Below, one piece after another: positions 12,601 to 27,000 of a DNA stretch of 64,000 nt; position 1 is the first letter of the stretch, and each line of letters begins with the position of its first letter. The DNA is from Sipunculus nudus (taxonomy: Eukaryota > Annelida > Sipuncula > Golfingiida > Sipunculidae): assembly GCA_026874595.1 (NCBI GenBank), contig CM049320.1, positions 12,649,488 through 12,713,487 of the forward strand, given 5' to 3'. Below the pieces are notes generated by a model. That model was not told the origin of the DNA. It saw only the letters and a program-made list of their open reading frames with translations, and ran no database searches. Both the position numbers and the translations under genes were made by a program.

Positions 12601-13063
12601 CACCACTAGCTTTCACATGACTGTCGTGCTGCGGATCTGTTTTTTTTTGTGTTCGCTGCATGGTCTGTGCGTTAAGCTTTTTTGGTAGTAATTATATGAA
12701 TTGATATTCATGTGGCTGACAGGTGCACTATGAATGCAATATAGTAATTTCTCGTGTTATATAATGAGCCTATTGGAAGGTCTTTTGGTGCAGGGCTACC
12801 TGTATAGAAAGTGGCTTTGTAAAGTATCTAGGCATAACAGTTGATGTTTATCTCTGTAAGAATGCTGGAGCAGTACTTTGACAGTTTGAATACTTGTTTT
12901 ACCTAGAGTAAAACTATTGTGTTTAAGTGGGCCCTTTTGTCGAAAATCTAATGGCAGATATTCCACCAGAAATTCTAAAATATCTTAAGATCCTTCAAAG
13001 CACAAACCAGTTTATGAAGCCTTTTACAGTGTGGATCAAGCCAGTTTCAGAATGGTTTCATGT
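9700..13063 (+). other. EPH: Eph intron 1, 5' part
   Basis: Intron 1 runs 9700-48329. Its first 260 bases or so are richer in CpG and include a short GT tract (9735-9747), as expected beside a promoter, and may hold regulatory sites. A poly-C run lies at about 10588-10602. The rest is AT-rich DNA with only short open frames and no domain on either strand. No nested gene is seen. Confidence 0.8.
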
Positions 13064-13345
13064 GAAAGATATGTGCTTTTTTATGATTCTGGGGAAACCT
13101 GAAGTCCCTAGTTTAGGGAAAATTTCATTTCCTTAGCCAATATTTGTGGGCTTTAGATACCCTGACATAATTTCACGTCATCAAAATCCTCAAGTGAGGT
13201 AGCAAAATAACGGTGACTAAGTACTGCCAAAGTTTTTTAGGTGAGAATGGCTCGTCCCTTTCATTTTCTCAAAGATATCTCTAAAAATCCAGGGGGGGGG
13301 GGGGGTGCGCTCATTAAGTCAGGGTGCTCATTATGTTTATAATGG
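13064..13345 (+). repeat. Dispersed repeat, copy 1 (with poly-G tract)
   Basis: This segment is similar to the reverse complement of about 63430-63690. Shared landmarks are CCTTAGCCAATATTT, a 'CAAGTGAG.TGGCAAAATA'-like stretch, GGTGAGAA.GGCTC, and AAAGATATCTCTAAAAA. A run of 14 G (13292-13305) follows, then TGCGCTCATT. Both copies show scattered differences, so insertion is not recent. No coding capacity is seen; a SINE-like or MITE-like element is possible, but ends and target duplications could not be defined. Confidence 0.7.
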
Positions 13346-13501
13346 TACTTAAATTTTATATCACTGCGTAAATAAAGAACGGTTCCCATCTCGAAAAGAG
13401 AGTTCCTGGGAGCTCAAGAGCAGGAAGTTTACAGGTGAAAGAGACCTCATCACTTAAACACATAATGGAACAAAATTACCAAAAGTAATACAAAACAAGT
13501 C

Positions 13502-13560
13502 TGTATATATATATATATATATATATATACATGTGTGTGTGTGTGTACAGTATATATATG
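13502..13560. repeat. (AT)n and (GT)n microsatellites
   Basis: An AT dinucleotide tract (about 13504-13529) is followed by a GT tract (about 13533-13547) and a second short TA tract. Confidence 0.9.
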
Positions 13561-16500
13561 TACATCGCAGTACATGTTACACTGACACAGCAGTGATGCA
13601 GCAGGTGACATCAGCAGACAGGCTGATTTTCATGTGTTGAAACACCAGCCAATATCACCAGCCCACACATTAATAAGAAATAACAAGAATATCAGGTCCT
13701 GAAACACACTCCCTGCAAATATAGAAGTTATATATACACACGTAACAAACACTTAACATTATGCGTGACTTTATTTACCGTTCACACACTATGTCTGGTC
13801 GGTTTGTCACGCAACCTGTGCCAAAATCATAAGTGGTCACCTTGCAGGGGATGATATTACAGGCAGATCAAATAACAATTTACAAGTGAGACTTGTTCAG
13901 CCTGCTCAGGTTTTTACCAAATATAACATATATCAACTTTTTTTTCAGTCCCATGCCACAGGAAACTTTAGTGGTCGCATTACTCTTGGCACACATGTCT
14001 ATCACTAACACCTGAGTGAAGTTGTATAGGTCGCTTTCACATTAAAGTTTCATTTAGTTTTCAGACAAGAAACTGCACTCCAATATATATAAAAGCAGGT
14101 GTCAAAACAGACTCTCGCATGTTTATAAAGTAAACAGTTCTCAGTTCTTGATGGGTTTAACTATAACAACAAATCCTACAAAAACAAATTTAAGGATTTA
14201 ACCACAACTATATAAGACTTATTCTACTTTTTCCTTCACTGTTGGTGCAATTTTGACCTTTTAGTATGGTTAATGTATGTGTATATATTTATTTAAAATC
14301 CCAGAATTCTGGCATTTTTAAATATGATTCAACCTATGGTGAAATTAAACCTTTACCTAAATAGTTAAGAATCCCTATAAAGTCCTTTTGAGAAGTTTTA
14401 TTCATGTATTTTTATAATCTTGAAGCATTGAAAGCATAATACCAAGCATATATAACTAGACCATAAATTCTGTTTGATAAACATTATTGTAGAATGAACC
14501 ATGCATTGCATAATGGGTATATGGCACTTTTTCTGATGTAATGACTCGGGCATGATATACTTATGTGTGCGCCATCTATAAACAGAGACCAGACTCGTAA
14601 CTGGCGGGGAAATATGCCAGATAGCGCCAGGTGGTCGGAGATGATGAACGCAGATAATGAAAACAGGAGCACCCCAGCTATTCACAAATTCCAGAATAAC
14701 TGATAATTTTTTATGCACTTTTGCTCACCTGGCCCTGACTGGTATACATGTACATACATTTTGCAAATTTTGCAATACATGCTCCCTGGAAAGACTAGAT
14801 TAGCATGTCTTGAGCTGGTGCAGTTTATCTGCTTGCTGTGGTTTAACCATATTTTTTTAAAAAACTTGTATGATTTGTGATGTTATTCTTTTTTTGATTG
14901 ATTAGATTTAAATGGAGAACTTTTGTAAAGTCTCTGAGAGCTAATTATTACTAATAATTCGCAAACTAGTTTGATTGTTTTTTGAAATTGATATATGTTA
15001 AGTCTAAATTTTAAATATTTTTGATACCTTAATTAATGTTATTAAATATGCCTTTAGAATTAAAAAAAAACCTTTCATCCATTCAATGTCTATTTTGCTC
15101 TTTAATTCATTTGATACAAAAACATTTTGAGATATTGGTAGAATCATACAGATTTTGAGATTTTGGTAAAAGTTGAGTCAATTAATCTTAGTTTATCTGT
15201 GAATGATACACAGTTTAGTTACCAACCAGTATATATATGAACAAATTGTTGACTCAGCATGGATTGGAAGTAGAAAGAATAAACCAATACACACAACCCA
15301 CACACATAAATAATAAACTTTATGATTTTGAAAACCCACAATACAATCTATGTATGGGAAAATCATAAGATACTACAAGATGAAAAAAATTATGAAAGAA
15401 TAATCACTTCATAAACCAGTTAAAGGGGCTCTTTTTACCGTGGGCAATCACAGTCTGACCGGCATAGAGTGTGTCTTTCAAATAGCTGGAAACTTCGTAT
15501 ATTTTATGGGTGATGTGCTAGTCCTTAGATGCCTGATAAAGGAAATCATATGTGGAGACCATTCGTGTTTGATTGACGTCATCCCATTCTACAAGGGTTT
15601 TAAACCCCCTTATATTGCATGCCATGGGGTTTATAGCCTGAAAATGTCTGCATGCAGGATCATTAAATTATACACACAATGAGCGGTAGTTGTTGAGAGA
15701 ACCTGGGAACAAATTATGCGAACATGAAAAAATGGAAATATGTTGCACTTGCTTGGTGGTCACTGGCTTCGACAAGGATGGTGTCTTTTAGGTACAGTAT
15801 TTATGGTAATGCTGGTCCATTCGGTCTGTGATCAGTTTGGATTTTTTTTTCTTATCGTATATTTGTAGAATTCCAGATGAATCATGTTTTGTACAGTGGG
15901 ATAGACATCAAAAGATGTTATTGCAAGTATTAAATATGTAGAAAAGAGTATACCTACAAATCTAATGATGTAAAATGGCCTTTATGGCAGCGGCTGACAT
16001 AACATTACAAATCTACTTCATGGAAAACGTTATTGATTGCGGTTACATTGATCCGCAAGGTTTTGTGAGCCGGCATGCGTGATCATCAAGCAGCGGTCCA
16101 GCAATTCTAATATTAGCTCTGAACTCGTGTAATAACAGATGTAATATCAATTTATCATAAATTTAGATGTAGACACACCAAGCTTATTTGAGCTGAACAT
16201 GATAAAATTAAGTTTAGTGTTACAGTCCTCCGTAAAAGCTCTAGGAAAAAAAACTGAAAAAAAGCATACAGCTTTCACAATGTCATACCCAATATTGTCA
16301 GACTGCAATTTTTTTTGTCTTCAGCTTTAAGATTATTAATGATATTACCTTGAATTTTTACAATATATATTTTTAATCTAAGGGAAATATTCTTAATTTG
16401 AAATTGTTTTGATTTAATGTTATTTAGAGCTATTTTATTAGAATTAGGATATGCGATAAAATTTTATAGTGAACCCTCCCCCAGCCCTAACATGCCTTTG

Positions 16501-19500
16501 TGAGTCCTCAGATGAACCCTGATAAATACAGATATAAATTCACTTAGATGAAGCAAGAAGGGGCCAGCTTGATAGGAGCCATATTTAACACTAGAGGCTA
16601 GTGCATTTATTGAAACCACTTACTAGCTATAAACACCAGGGGGACCATTCCATCCAGATAAGGAACCCCTCACAGGAGCCCAGCTTAGGGGAATGTACAG
16701 GAGTACATATATACTCCAGGGGGGACAGCTGTTTGCTGGGGGAGCATTTGGGTTTGGAAGTGATTTTTGCTGGAGGTCAGGGGGTCGTGGCGTAAAATGA
16801 TACAAGGTATCAAAGCTCAGCCAGACAGCACAGCTTGCATTAGCTGACATGCGCCCCATCTGTATCTGAGGTGTTTCTGCGGGTTCTCGTTCATCTTTTT
16901 GGACGTACCTTCAGGTTGATCAGCTGTTTCCTGAATGGATGCTGTGCCTCCTCCATGTCTACCTGGAATGTATAACACACCCTTAGTAATTGTTTGTACA
17001 CAAATTTGGACTTATAATTGTTTGTACACAATCTTCAACATATTTCTTAGAAACAAAATAACTGTTTGTACACAGTCTTGGACTCATTATGTAGATACAT
17101 AGGTTTGAGCTTGGTCTTGAAGGAAATTTTAGGATATGTGCACAGACATACATTGGCCACCTACCATACAATGTGCCTTACCATTTAATCATTTGGAGGA
17201 AATAATTATAATATTTGCAGCTGCATCTTAAGCAGCAGACTTTTCAAATCTGCATAATAAATCTGCTTAGAAAATTGGCTCATGCATAATTCCTTTGTCA
17301 GTTATATAAGTATAATGAAGTATTGTGTGTATAAAATGTCATATTAAAAAAAAAATTAGCATCATAATGTCGAAATAAGCAAGAAAATATGTAATTGTCT
17401 GTGATAAGACACAGGAGGTCTGATCGTATGATTTTTACATTTCAGGGCATCAGTGACAAACAGATAAAAACCCAAACCTAATCTTATGCTTCCTTAAGCA
17501 TACACATGTAAGATACAGAAAATTGGCTGAATCACAAGAAAAAATGACTGAATCACATGGTAAAAAGGCCCAGCAGGGATCATCTGTTGTGAGAAATATC
17601 AGTTTTTCTTGGGACATTAAATCCTCAGACCCCCATGAGACACTGAAAGATATATCTCAACCAACACAGGGTCGAGTCAGACCCAATTGGCTGAATCATG
17701 ACTCATCGGCTAAGAAATGGCAGTGTCGAAATCGTATCTGTTTATTTATGGCAGTCACTAATGGTGACCTTGGGTTCAGTATTACAGACTGATCCCTTAA
17801 ATTGTATTTTTCCCTGAAAGATAATTTCTCATGTCCTAAAACAACCGGTAAATTTGTTAAAAATTTATTTTATATAAAAATTTGCTTTCTACTAGGTGTT
17901 AGTGTAAGTATCTATAATGTTGATATACAGGTTTATATATTTTATGAATTTTCATCTGTATCAGATTCTTTTGTTATATACACTAAGGAATAGCATTTGT
18001 AATTATTAATTGATTTTATTGTTAAATGGTCAGCTTCAAAAATATATACATGTGTGTATTAGTGGTAGAACTCTTTAGAAATCATAAAAAAGTACATAGT
18101 ATTTTATTAGTGAGTTCCCTGTGTTAGTACTATAACAGGATTTACTCAATGCTGGAAAATGGAAAAAAATCACGTTCTTCTTCCAATACTGGATGTAAAA
18201 TAAACCCTGTCCCTGTTCTACTAGTGTAATTACAAAGTATTGATGCAGGAGCCATGTCTACCAGCGGTTCAAGCGGCAGGGTTGAATCCCGTCAGCCAAT
18301 TTCCAGGAGCAATTATTGGGAGACACCAGTCTAATCTGTGCCTTAGCACTTTCATTTTTATGGCATTCACGAATACACGACTAAACGACTGGTGTTGGTA
18401 ATGCCAACTTGAAACGTAACACAGTCATACACAGGTTCATAATTGTTTCCAGCACGAGATGAAGATGCCCACAGTCCTCTCTTATTTCAATCCACTGGGC
18501 TGAAAACGTGGATATAGTTCAGATCGTTGATCAATAAACACAGTAGCGAAAAGGCCGAAGAATGATTCAGATTCGGTAAAACTCCCCAGAGAAGGCCCCT
18601 CCTTGATACTACCATAATTGAGTTTGATTGGTACCCTCAGGTTATTTGGTTGGGCCAGAACCTGCCCGACACAAATTCAGGCGAGCTCGCAGGCAGCTTG
18701 GAGTGTTCAATTGGGTTTAAGAGCTACAGGCAGAGGATTATGGGCTTTATGCAACAGGAGTGCTGTCCAAGTGGACAGGGTCTGGGTGGAAATTGCCGCA
18801 GAGATAACCTGTGCTTCCACAATTGATAGATTTGACCTGGCACTTTAAGAACTCTTGGATGGTGTTTTGAAACTCAATTTTATTGCTTTCCTGGAGGGGC
18901 TGGAGTTTGCCGTTTGAATACTGTGGCTGAGAGTTGCCTTTTCACTCTGCATGGAGAATAAAATCAGACATCGGCCTGTGGATTAAAACACCACTGGTTG
19001 TCTGATTGAAATTACACTAAAATTCTAATCATGTTAATTACAGTGACTTTGACCTCTAACCAATAATCTGCATAGAAGATGTTGCTTGGTTGTCCAAAAG
19101 CAAGTGCTGTGGATTTAGATAAAGTACTAACTGGTGAATTATACATCAGTTGCTATGGCCTTGCACTTTGGTTGTTATCAAATGGCTCCAGAGTTGCTAA
19201 GCAGCCCACCAGAGCAGTCTTCTTGTCGGCAGTTCCCTTATTTAAAAACAAGCGCTGCCTTTAATATGCCATAAGGTTATATCAGGCTTTGGGGACCATC
19301 TCCATATGAACGCCAGGCCATTATCACCCCGAGTTCCCCTCGGATCACATTGATGTCAGAAAATCTGTAAAACTCAGTCTTTGATCCAAGGAGAAAATGT
19401 CCATGATTGGCTGTAAAGCTCTGACAGAAAAGCAGTTTGACGGATCCCTAGCAAAACGGAGCCATTTTTGCTTGCGTAATCCCTGTGATAAATAACACAG

Positions 19501-22500
19501 GGATCCCCGTGATTTATAATAACGATCAACACAGGAGTTGAATCAGGTATTTTGATAAGATCATAAGAGACGTATTATATCCTGGAGTTATAACATCCAA
19601 CAAAACTAAGGTCCTGTCTGAGACCAGCATGGAACATTATCAAATGCTTATCTGTTATTCTTTGGAGTTTTGTGAATGAAAAAACTAGATAGAGGGTGCT
19701 CAGTAGAGAGCAAATACCTCTGTAAATATCATTACGCAAAGAATCTTGAGTAACTCCAACCTTTTCACTCTCACCAGCTTTACACAGTGGCTTAGCATAA
19801 CAGTAGGCATACAGGATAGATATTAATTACAAATGATGTAGTTTGTTAGTTTAAGAGTGTCAGAGATGATCCTAGTTTAAAAAAAATGTCCAAAGTTTGA
19901 AGAGCAGCATAAGATTTTAACCACATCTTACTGCTACTGGTTGTCCCAATATGTTATGTGAAAACCTATTTTGATCATTATTGTAACACACTTACAAACA
20001 CTGTTAAACTTAAAGACATTACCTCCTTGGGTCACATAAAAAATTAAATGTAATCAGGCTGTTATGCGATTCATCCATGCTGAGGACTTTATACTAGTTA
20101 CGATGTTTTAACAAAGAACTGTACCATTACAAAGGTTGAGATGATGAAGATATATTTTCCTGTCACTTTATTTGTAAACAAAGTATATATATTGAATTTA
20201 ATTCATGCTAGTATATGTTAGATGAATTTTTCTGTTATTTTTCATGAAGAAACTTTACCTAGATTTCAGACTGGACTTGGTGGTCATTGGCATTTATGAC
20301 AGAGAGCTAGGTCACGTACATTTATAACAAGTGATTGCATTCCTTTGCCTGTTTATATAAAGTACCATACAGAGGGGTTCAGTATCAGGGCAAAGAAATA
20401 ATATCCTTTGCCTTGGCATGGAGAGAAGCTCTGTTTTCAGTATTATCATTATCGTGGAAGAAAAAGGTTTTCCGGTTGTTTTGTTGCATCAGATGATTCA
20501 TTGTTGGAGAGGGAAATGGTGGAGATCTTTAAACAAATGGTAAATGGCGAAAAGGAAGGGGAATGATTGTTCTAAAGCGCAAGGTTGTTTATCAGACAGC
20601 GATCAGTACAAGCAGTAATTTAGGCATCCTCACAGCCAGCTGATGACTTGGCTTGTGTAAAGAGTATTTTCTGCCATCCTTAATGCATGTCTGGAGAATT
20701 TACGCCTTGTCTTCACAAAGCAGTCATGAAAGGCACACTCCGAACCAATAGATAATTATTACTTGTCTTCTGTAATTGTACCCGAAAGACATGACACAGC
20801 ATAAACGCCATTTCTGCAGACCAGGTTGTGAGAATCTCTCCTTGCATTTAATATGTTAGAATCATAATGGGCCGAGAACAAGAGACATTTGTCAGACATG
20901 CTTTCCTATGTTAAATGCAGGATATTGAGGCATTTATTTATCTGCTTGGTGTGGAGGCCGTGTATTTACACAACAAACTACCTAGAGCTTACTGGTGTCA
21001 CAGAAAACATGTGCTCCATGGCATTAGAACAACATGGTCCTGATACCAAGGGATTTGTAGGACCCATATATTAGTCTTTCTGGTATTTGCATATGAATTA
21101 CCGCCCCACGATATTGCATTCCTGCGTTCTTGGTTTGGTCACTAACGGTGTCTGGACTACTCTGTACTATTGAACAGCCGGGCTCCCTGTCGATATCTGA
21201 ATATTTAATATCGCTCTGGTGTAGAAGTACTACAATACATTGTCACACCAGCACAAATGATTCGGCGACCCATTTATCAACAATTTGCAGAGAAATTAAT
21301 CATTTGTAACAGCTGATGTTTGGAGGGGTCATTCCGTCAAGAGTGTGCTGATTTGGTGAATTTATTACGAGATGCATCGGGCACCTGGTGGTGGTTTTTA
21401 GCACCATCTGCTAAATGCTGCCTTTGTGTAGCTGGGTATTAATTAAGATGGTTTCTTTAGAGCAGTGAAGGTGTGATACTTTGTAACAGCTGGAGAAAGC
21501 TGACCCACGTTCTGGAGGTGACAAGGGCACACCCCTTCCTGCTAATTTATTCTTGATTGATTGACACAAACTGGGTTCTAATCAGACAGCATTTTTCATT
21601 AGATTCTCCACAGGTTTACTTAACAGTAATATCCCCTTGACTATTTATAGCATAGGTCCAGTCAGAATAAACAACATGAGATAAAAGATGGGAATCAAAT
21701 CAAAAGCAGTTCTGTTCATAAATATAAATTTTATATGATAAATATTATATATAAAAGCATACAAATTCTTTATTTTGACTTTTTTTATGGGAAAGATTTA
21801 TTTATCTTTAGTACAAGACAGTATTCTAGGGTAAGGATTATTTTAATTTATATAGGTTAATATGTAGACTTGCAGTCTAGAGACTTGCATTGGTATGATG
21901 AGAAAATGGGGGAGGGGGGCTCATGGACAAAAAATGTCATAGTGAAGAAAAGACAAATAGCCTTTTTGCACTTGATACCAGGTCAAGTGATTAGATTAGA
22001 TCAGGTGAACACCAGCAGATACATAATGGGACATTGATGAACAATACTTTACATTTATAAACTTCCATTTGAAGAATCCAAGACTGACACCAATTGCCCA
22101 TTGGTTCTGGTCCAGTAGCTGTCAAGGTGGTCTACATACTTAAACTGCATTGACCGATTGAATATTCCATGTGGCCATCATGCATGATGAAAATAACTGA
22201 TGGCAGACGAATCATTTACCTTTGATACCAGCATACTATGATGCTGCCAGTAACAGATGCGGATAGTCATATGATCGTTCATTGTATCATTAATCAAATT
22301 AAACAAACCCTTTATTGTGTCTGTCACATGGTGTTTAATAACGTTTACATGAAGTGGAGGCTGAGAGAGGTGTTTAACACAGGTGGGTATTGTATCAGTT
22401 CCAGCACCTAACAGGTCAACCAGCTTCTGTCATCCAAGGTTTACCTTTTTATTCAGTTATAACTTATAAGTAGTAAGCCCATGGCAGAGAGGAGCAAAAT

Positions 22501-23999
22501 TATTGTGGTTTCATGTGTTTTGGCCATAGCCTAGCATGCCTGATAATTTATCAGATAAAAGACCCATCTATATTGGCACACTTGTGCGAGTTTTACCAGG
22601 TATGGCATGGTACTTCAGATAACACTGATGTCAGCTAGTTTTTGGGCAGGAGTCAAGTCCTGTACATATACTGACAGATTTGTATGAGGGTGTGCAAAAT
22701 CCACAGAATCATTCATGTCTGCAAGTTGTTGAGTAGTGTCAGAAAAACCTGAGATGGATACATTAATATCAGGGAAATAAAACAACACAATTTGCTCCCT
22801 TAACATTGGTTTCAAGTACTTATTCGATTTTATTTACATACAGAAAATAACACCTGATTTGTATAAACACAGAATTACAGTGATATTGTATCTCCACTGA
22901 CTGTAACTCCATGGTATAAACTAAAAATTTTAAATTACATTATATATTGAAAATAATATTCTTGTACATGTTATTTTATCTTCATATTGTTTAAAACAAC
23001 AGTGATTATATAAATTATCATTAAATTTATGTTTTATGAAAATATGATGTAGGGTTTTTATTTACATATAAAAAAGGACTGAGTATTTTTCAGTCTGATT
23101 CAATTAGAGCAGTTGGTTCCTTATATGATATGTACTTAGAGATGAGTGTCAAATTATTTTACTAAATGCACATTGAAATTTGTTAGAATAAAGTGTAACA
23201 AGTATAAAAATTAATTTTGCATATTTATGGATTTGTTTGATGTGAATTGTGTTGTCGTGATTAACATTTAAATTCTCTCAGTTTTGCTTCAATAAACGAG
23301 CAAGTCCCTCTCCAACAAAAATTGTTTTAGAACAAACAGAATAACAAAGCCCAGGATGTAATCACATTTTCTTCTCATACTCCAGAACAAAATGAGGAGA
23401 TTAAATACTGGTTCATCTGTTCGGAGGCTAAACCTGGCTGTTACAGATCCAGAACGAGGCTTACAATAGTTAAGACCCCGTTCATGTGGGTATTAATCCA
23501 TGCTGGCCACACGGCCAGACTCTGTGCTGTGTTGAGTGTCAAATAGGATTAGATCCTACAATCCATTTAGATGAATGCTGTGCCAGGCATAGAGCATATC
23601 TGGTTCCTCTACCAGAACCAATGACAGGTCTGGGTCCACCAGTAGGGCCTTGCCTGTGCTTAGCTTTATTGTACAAGAGCGGGAAATTGATCGGGCCATT
23701 TCAGAGTCTTCAGTCTTTTATACTGCATTATCACATCATATAGTCTGCAGTGTTGTAAATCCAAACATTAATCAGTTTTAACAGAAATACTCCCTTTAAG
23801 TTTGTTTTCCTCTCATTTAGGTTTATCTCAGATTGTAGTCGATAAAATATATTATATCTTTTGATTTTCATCATGGCTACTTTTTTATAAGTTAAAGTAG
23901 GTGAACTGAAATCCAAATGAGATATGGCTTAACGTCATTTTCCATGACAGTAATTGATAAAAGCTGAGAAGTTTAACCCCAGCTTATCCCATCTGCCAA
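13561..23999 (+). other. EPH: Eph intron 1, middle part I
   Basis: No exon or nested gene is supported. AT-rich low-complexity DNA alternates with blocks of more balanced composition, for example about 15420-15700, 18240-19500, 20380-21600 and 23400-23720. Those blocks carry many short homeodomain-like (TAATTA), GATA-like and E-box-like words and might be enhancers, but this is inference from composition. The short open frames in these blocks lack domains and splice context. Confidence 0.6.
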
Positions 24000-24034
24000 C
24001 GTCAAATCTTGTCTCTTACCCTTTAAATCTAATC

Positions 24035-24059
24035 TCTGACCTTTGGATCAAAGGTCAGA
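24035..24059. promoter_or_regulatory. Inverted repeat with nuclear-receptor and TCF-like half-sites
   Basis: TCTGACCTTTG and its exact reverse complement CAAAGGTCAGA flank a GAT spacer. The arms contain TGACCT/AGGTCA half-sites, and the right side reads ATCAAAGG, a TCF/LEF-like word. A symmetrical binding site is plausible, but only the sequence symmetry is observed. Confidence 0.4.
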
Positions 24060-27000
24060 TTATAAGGAAATAAGATTTGTTTAACATTCAGGTAATCCTA
24101 ATTTTTTGCATGCCATATTATTGAGCATTTATTTATTTATATGAAGTTAAATTTAAAAAAAAGGTCTCCCTTTAATATACAGCCTGGCTTTGTTATTATT
24201 AATTAAATGATGGTAAAGTGACATGTAAAGTAGTTTAATCTATATAAGTATATATATATAAGTAAATACCATCATAAAAAATGTTAGAAGTTATAATCAT
24301 ATTTCTGAAGTAAAAGTGAAAGATTTGGTTTGTATGAGTTATGGTAAAACATTTTCAATACCTATAGACATATAGTTGAGTCAGCATACAAGCAGGACTT
24401 GCAGTATAGAGAGGTTATGGTTAGAGAAAGACAGTGGTTGATCCTGAGGCCATATGATGCCATCCTGTGTGAGTTTTATTAGTCTACATAGATATTTATC
24501 TTCTGAGGAGGTCAGGCAGGTTCTCTCATGCTGAAAGGCTGTCAGCAAGAATCACGTACTGTCCCTTCCACATGACCAGTCGAGTCAGCGGAAATTGGGA
24601 AGTCTCATATAGCACTCACTGGTAATCAGATTTATCCGCAAATGTTACGATGAGTCAATAGACGATAGTGTCCAGAACGCTCCCTGGGTCCTGCATTATT
24701 GAATATAAGCCATGGCGGCCATTTCTGTCTTACTTGGCTGGAGCCGATGGCATGTTCGTAATCACGTTAGCATCCAATCCCCCGAGCTTGACCGACGCTT
24801 TGTCTGATCCGCCGGTAGTCCGCTACCCATGTACCCGTGGACACAATCAGCGGGAGCGAAACAGCCACACGTTATGAATGACGGATAACAATGCCATATT
24901 GCCTGATTTAACAGGGCATAAGCTCACTGGCAGATTTCAGTGGGGATTCTTGTACAGCATTGTGGGATTGTAAAGAAGGGTGCGAGGGTTAGTGATCAAG
25001 GCTCAGTCCCTCGAGTGGGAGTTTTGATAACAGATTTGGTCAATGAACGAATGTTTAGATGCTCCATGTGGACATGGTATATTGCGTGTACCAGTTAAGA
25101 TTTGTAAGCTAAATATGGACCAGTCTATGGAGACATGATTTTATTGGGAATTCTCTGTATCAATGTGATATGTCAGACATGGTTTCTTGAATGTATAGTG
25201 TGCAGTTATGCACTCCAAACAATGTCAGTTTATTACATATATTATGCTTCAGACACAATAAAAAAATCCATTTTATAAGGTTTTATTTTAACATTTAAAA
25301 TTAAAATTATCATTTTTGAGGCTGTTTAGTTAAAATCCTTATACTTTACATATATTGTTATCAAATGAATGTAATTAAGGAAGCTTTAATTTAATTTTAC
25401 TTCAGTGAAATAATATTAGATATTAAACTCTGTGGAGACTACCTTTTCTAATAATTCATTAATGGTTTTGCTATAACATGAATTTGATCTTTCAAAAAAT
25501 AATACAAACAACCATAATGGGTAGGTTGATTATTGTTCAGTGTCTAAAAAATTTATATTAAATAGCTAATATGGTGTTTATTTCAGAAGAAAGATTCAGT
25601 CAGTCAAAATTTGAAATGTCAACTATAGATTTATGTTATTTTCTTTTTACTTTATGACATGATTGGGAACAGTCAAATGGTCTGGCACACTTACGGGTCA
25701 ACCAAATGATAAATATATGAGCTAGATGCTTATTAGTGAAGTTATATTATAAATGCATGTACGTTATTAATAATTGACTTCAGTAATGCTTATTCCAAAA
25801 CTGCATACAAGCTTACTGGTATGATGACTGGCATATATTTGTAAGTATACTTATCTATAGTAATACTAGAAAAAAAGCCATTTTTTCCCAATAAACAATA
25901 AAGCTGTCATATTCAGCTTCCTGACTTAGAGTGACAGAATTGGATTCATCAAGGGTTAGGTTTGTTTATTTTTACCTGTCGTATTTAACATTAAGGGTCG
26001 CAGGGTCAAGCCGATGTAGCTGGGTCCTGAGTGGTCCTTGAGGTTCGTTGATGTGGGCTTGTGGTTTAGGTCGCTATTCTTCGGGCCCAGTCGGTGGCAA
26101 ATTTTAACAAGATCCTACAGTCAGGCTTCCATAGAGGTTTTTGCGGTAATAGGCACTCGGTCATGCTCTGCTGAGTCTGGCAGACAACCAAACGGTCATA
26201 GCAAGTAACTGCTGTTAAAATTTACTGGCATGTATGTGTGGATTCAAGATAATTTATGTGAATATTGGGGCCCTCTTCACCTGCCGGTTCCTGTTAAGTA
26301 TGGTGAATATGGACCAATGAAGCTTGCCTTTATGAATACCAATATGATTCTTTGTGCAGGAAGTCACAGTTTTGATCATTTGGTAGTGATGCACGAGACT
26401 CTTCTTCATCCAGATACAATATGTACAATTATCAGTACAATTTAGAGTCAAGTAATATACCAGTAACCTCACAGTATTGCAAGATACCATATGATATTTC
26501 ATATGCATCAGAATATTCAAATGTTGGCACAAGAAATATCACTAAAATCCTTGTACGTTGGTCCAACTTGTACCAGGGTCCTGTTACATCTTCCTGCTGA
26601 TAAAATATTTAATCAAAACCTCAGCTCATGAAATGAAACTCTGTCAACCATATTCACCAGACTAATAATATCATGCCTAAGATGTAATTACGGAACCACT
26701 TAAAAAGTGTGAGTTAGTGAATTTTTAAACATAATTTTAAATATTTTCCATAAACTACTGAAAACAAACATTCAAAATATATGAGCTGAACTTCAATGAA
26801 ATTCCAAAAAGAAATACCGGTATTCAACAACACTGGAATTTCAATATACCACATGACAGTTAACATGTCAGAGATGAAAAGTGATGGTATTCTGTTTGAT
26901 GCCAGTATCTTGTCCTATTCCTGTGTACATAATGTATAACGTAACGTCTGGTGAATAAAAAATTCATATAAACTGAGGTGTCACTGCAAGTTTTAACATA

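Noticed and set aside
18255-18300. tRNA-like words (GGTTGAATCCCGTC)
   Set aside because: No cloverleaf, acceptor stem or B-box in proper context.
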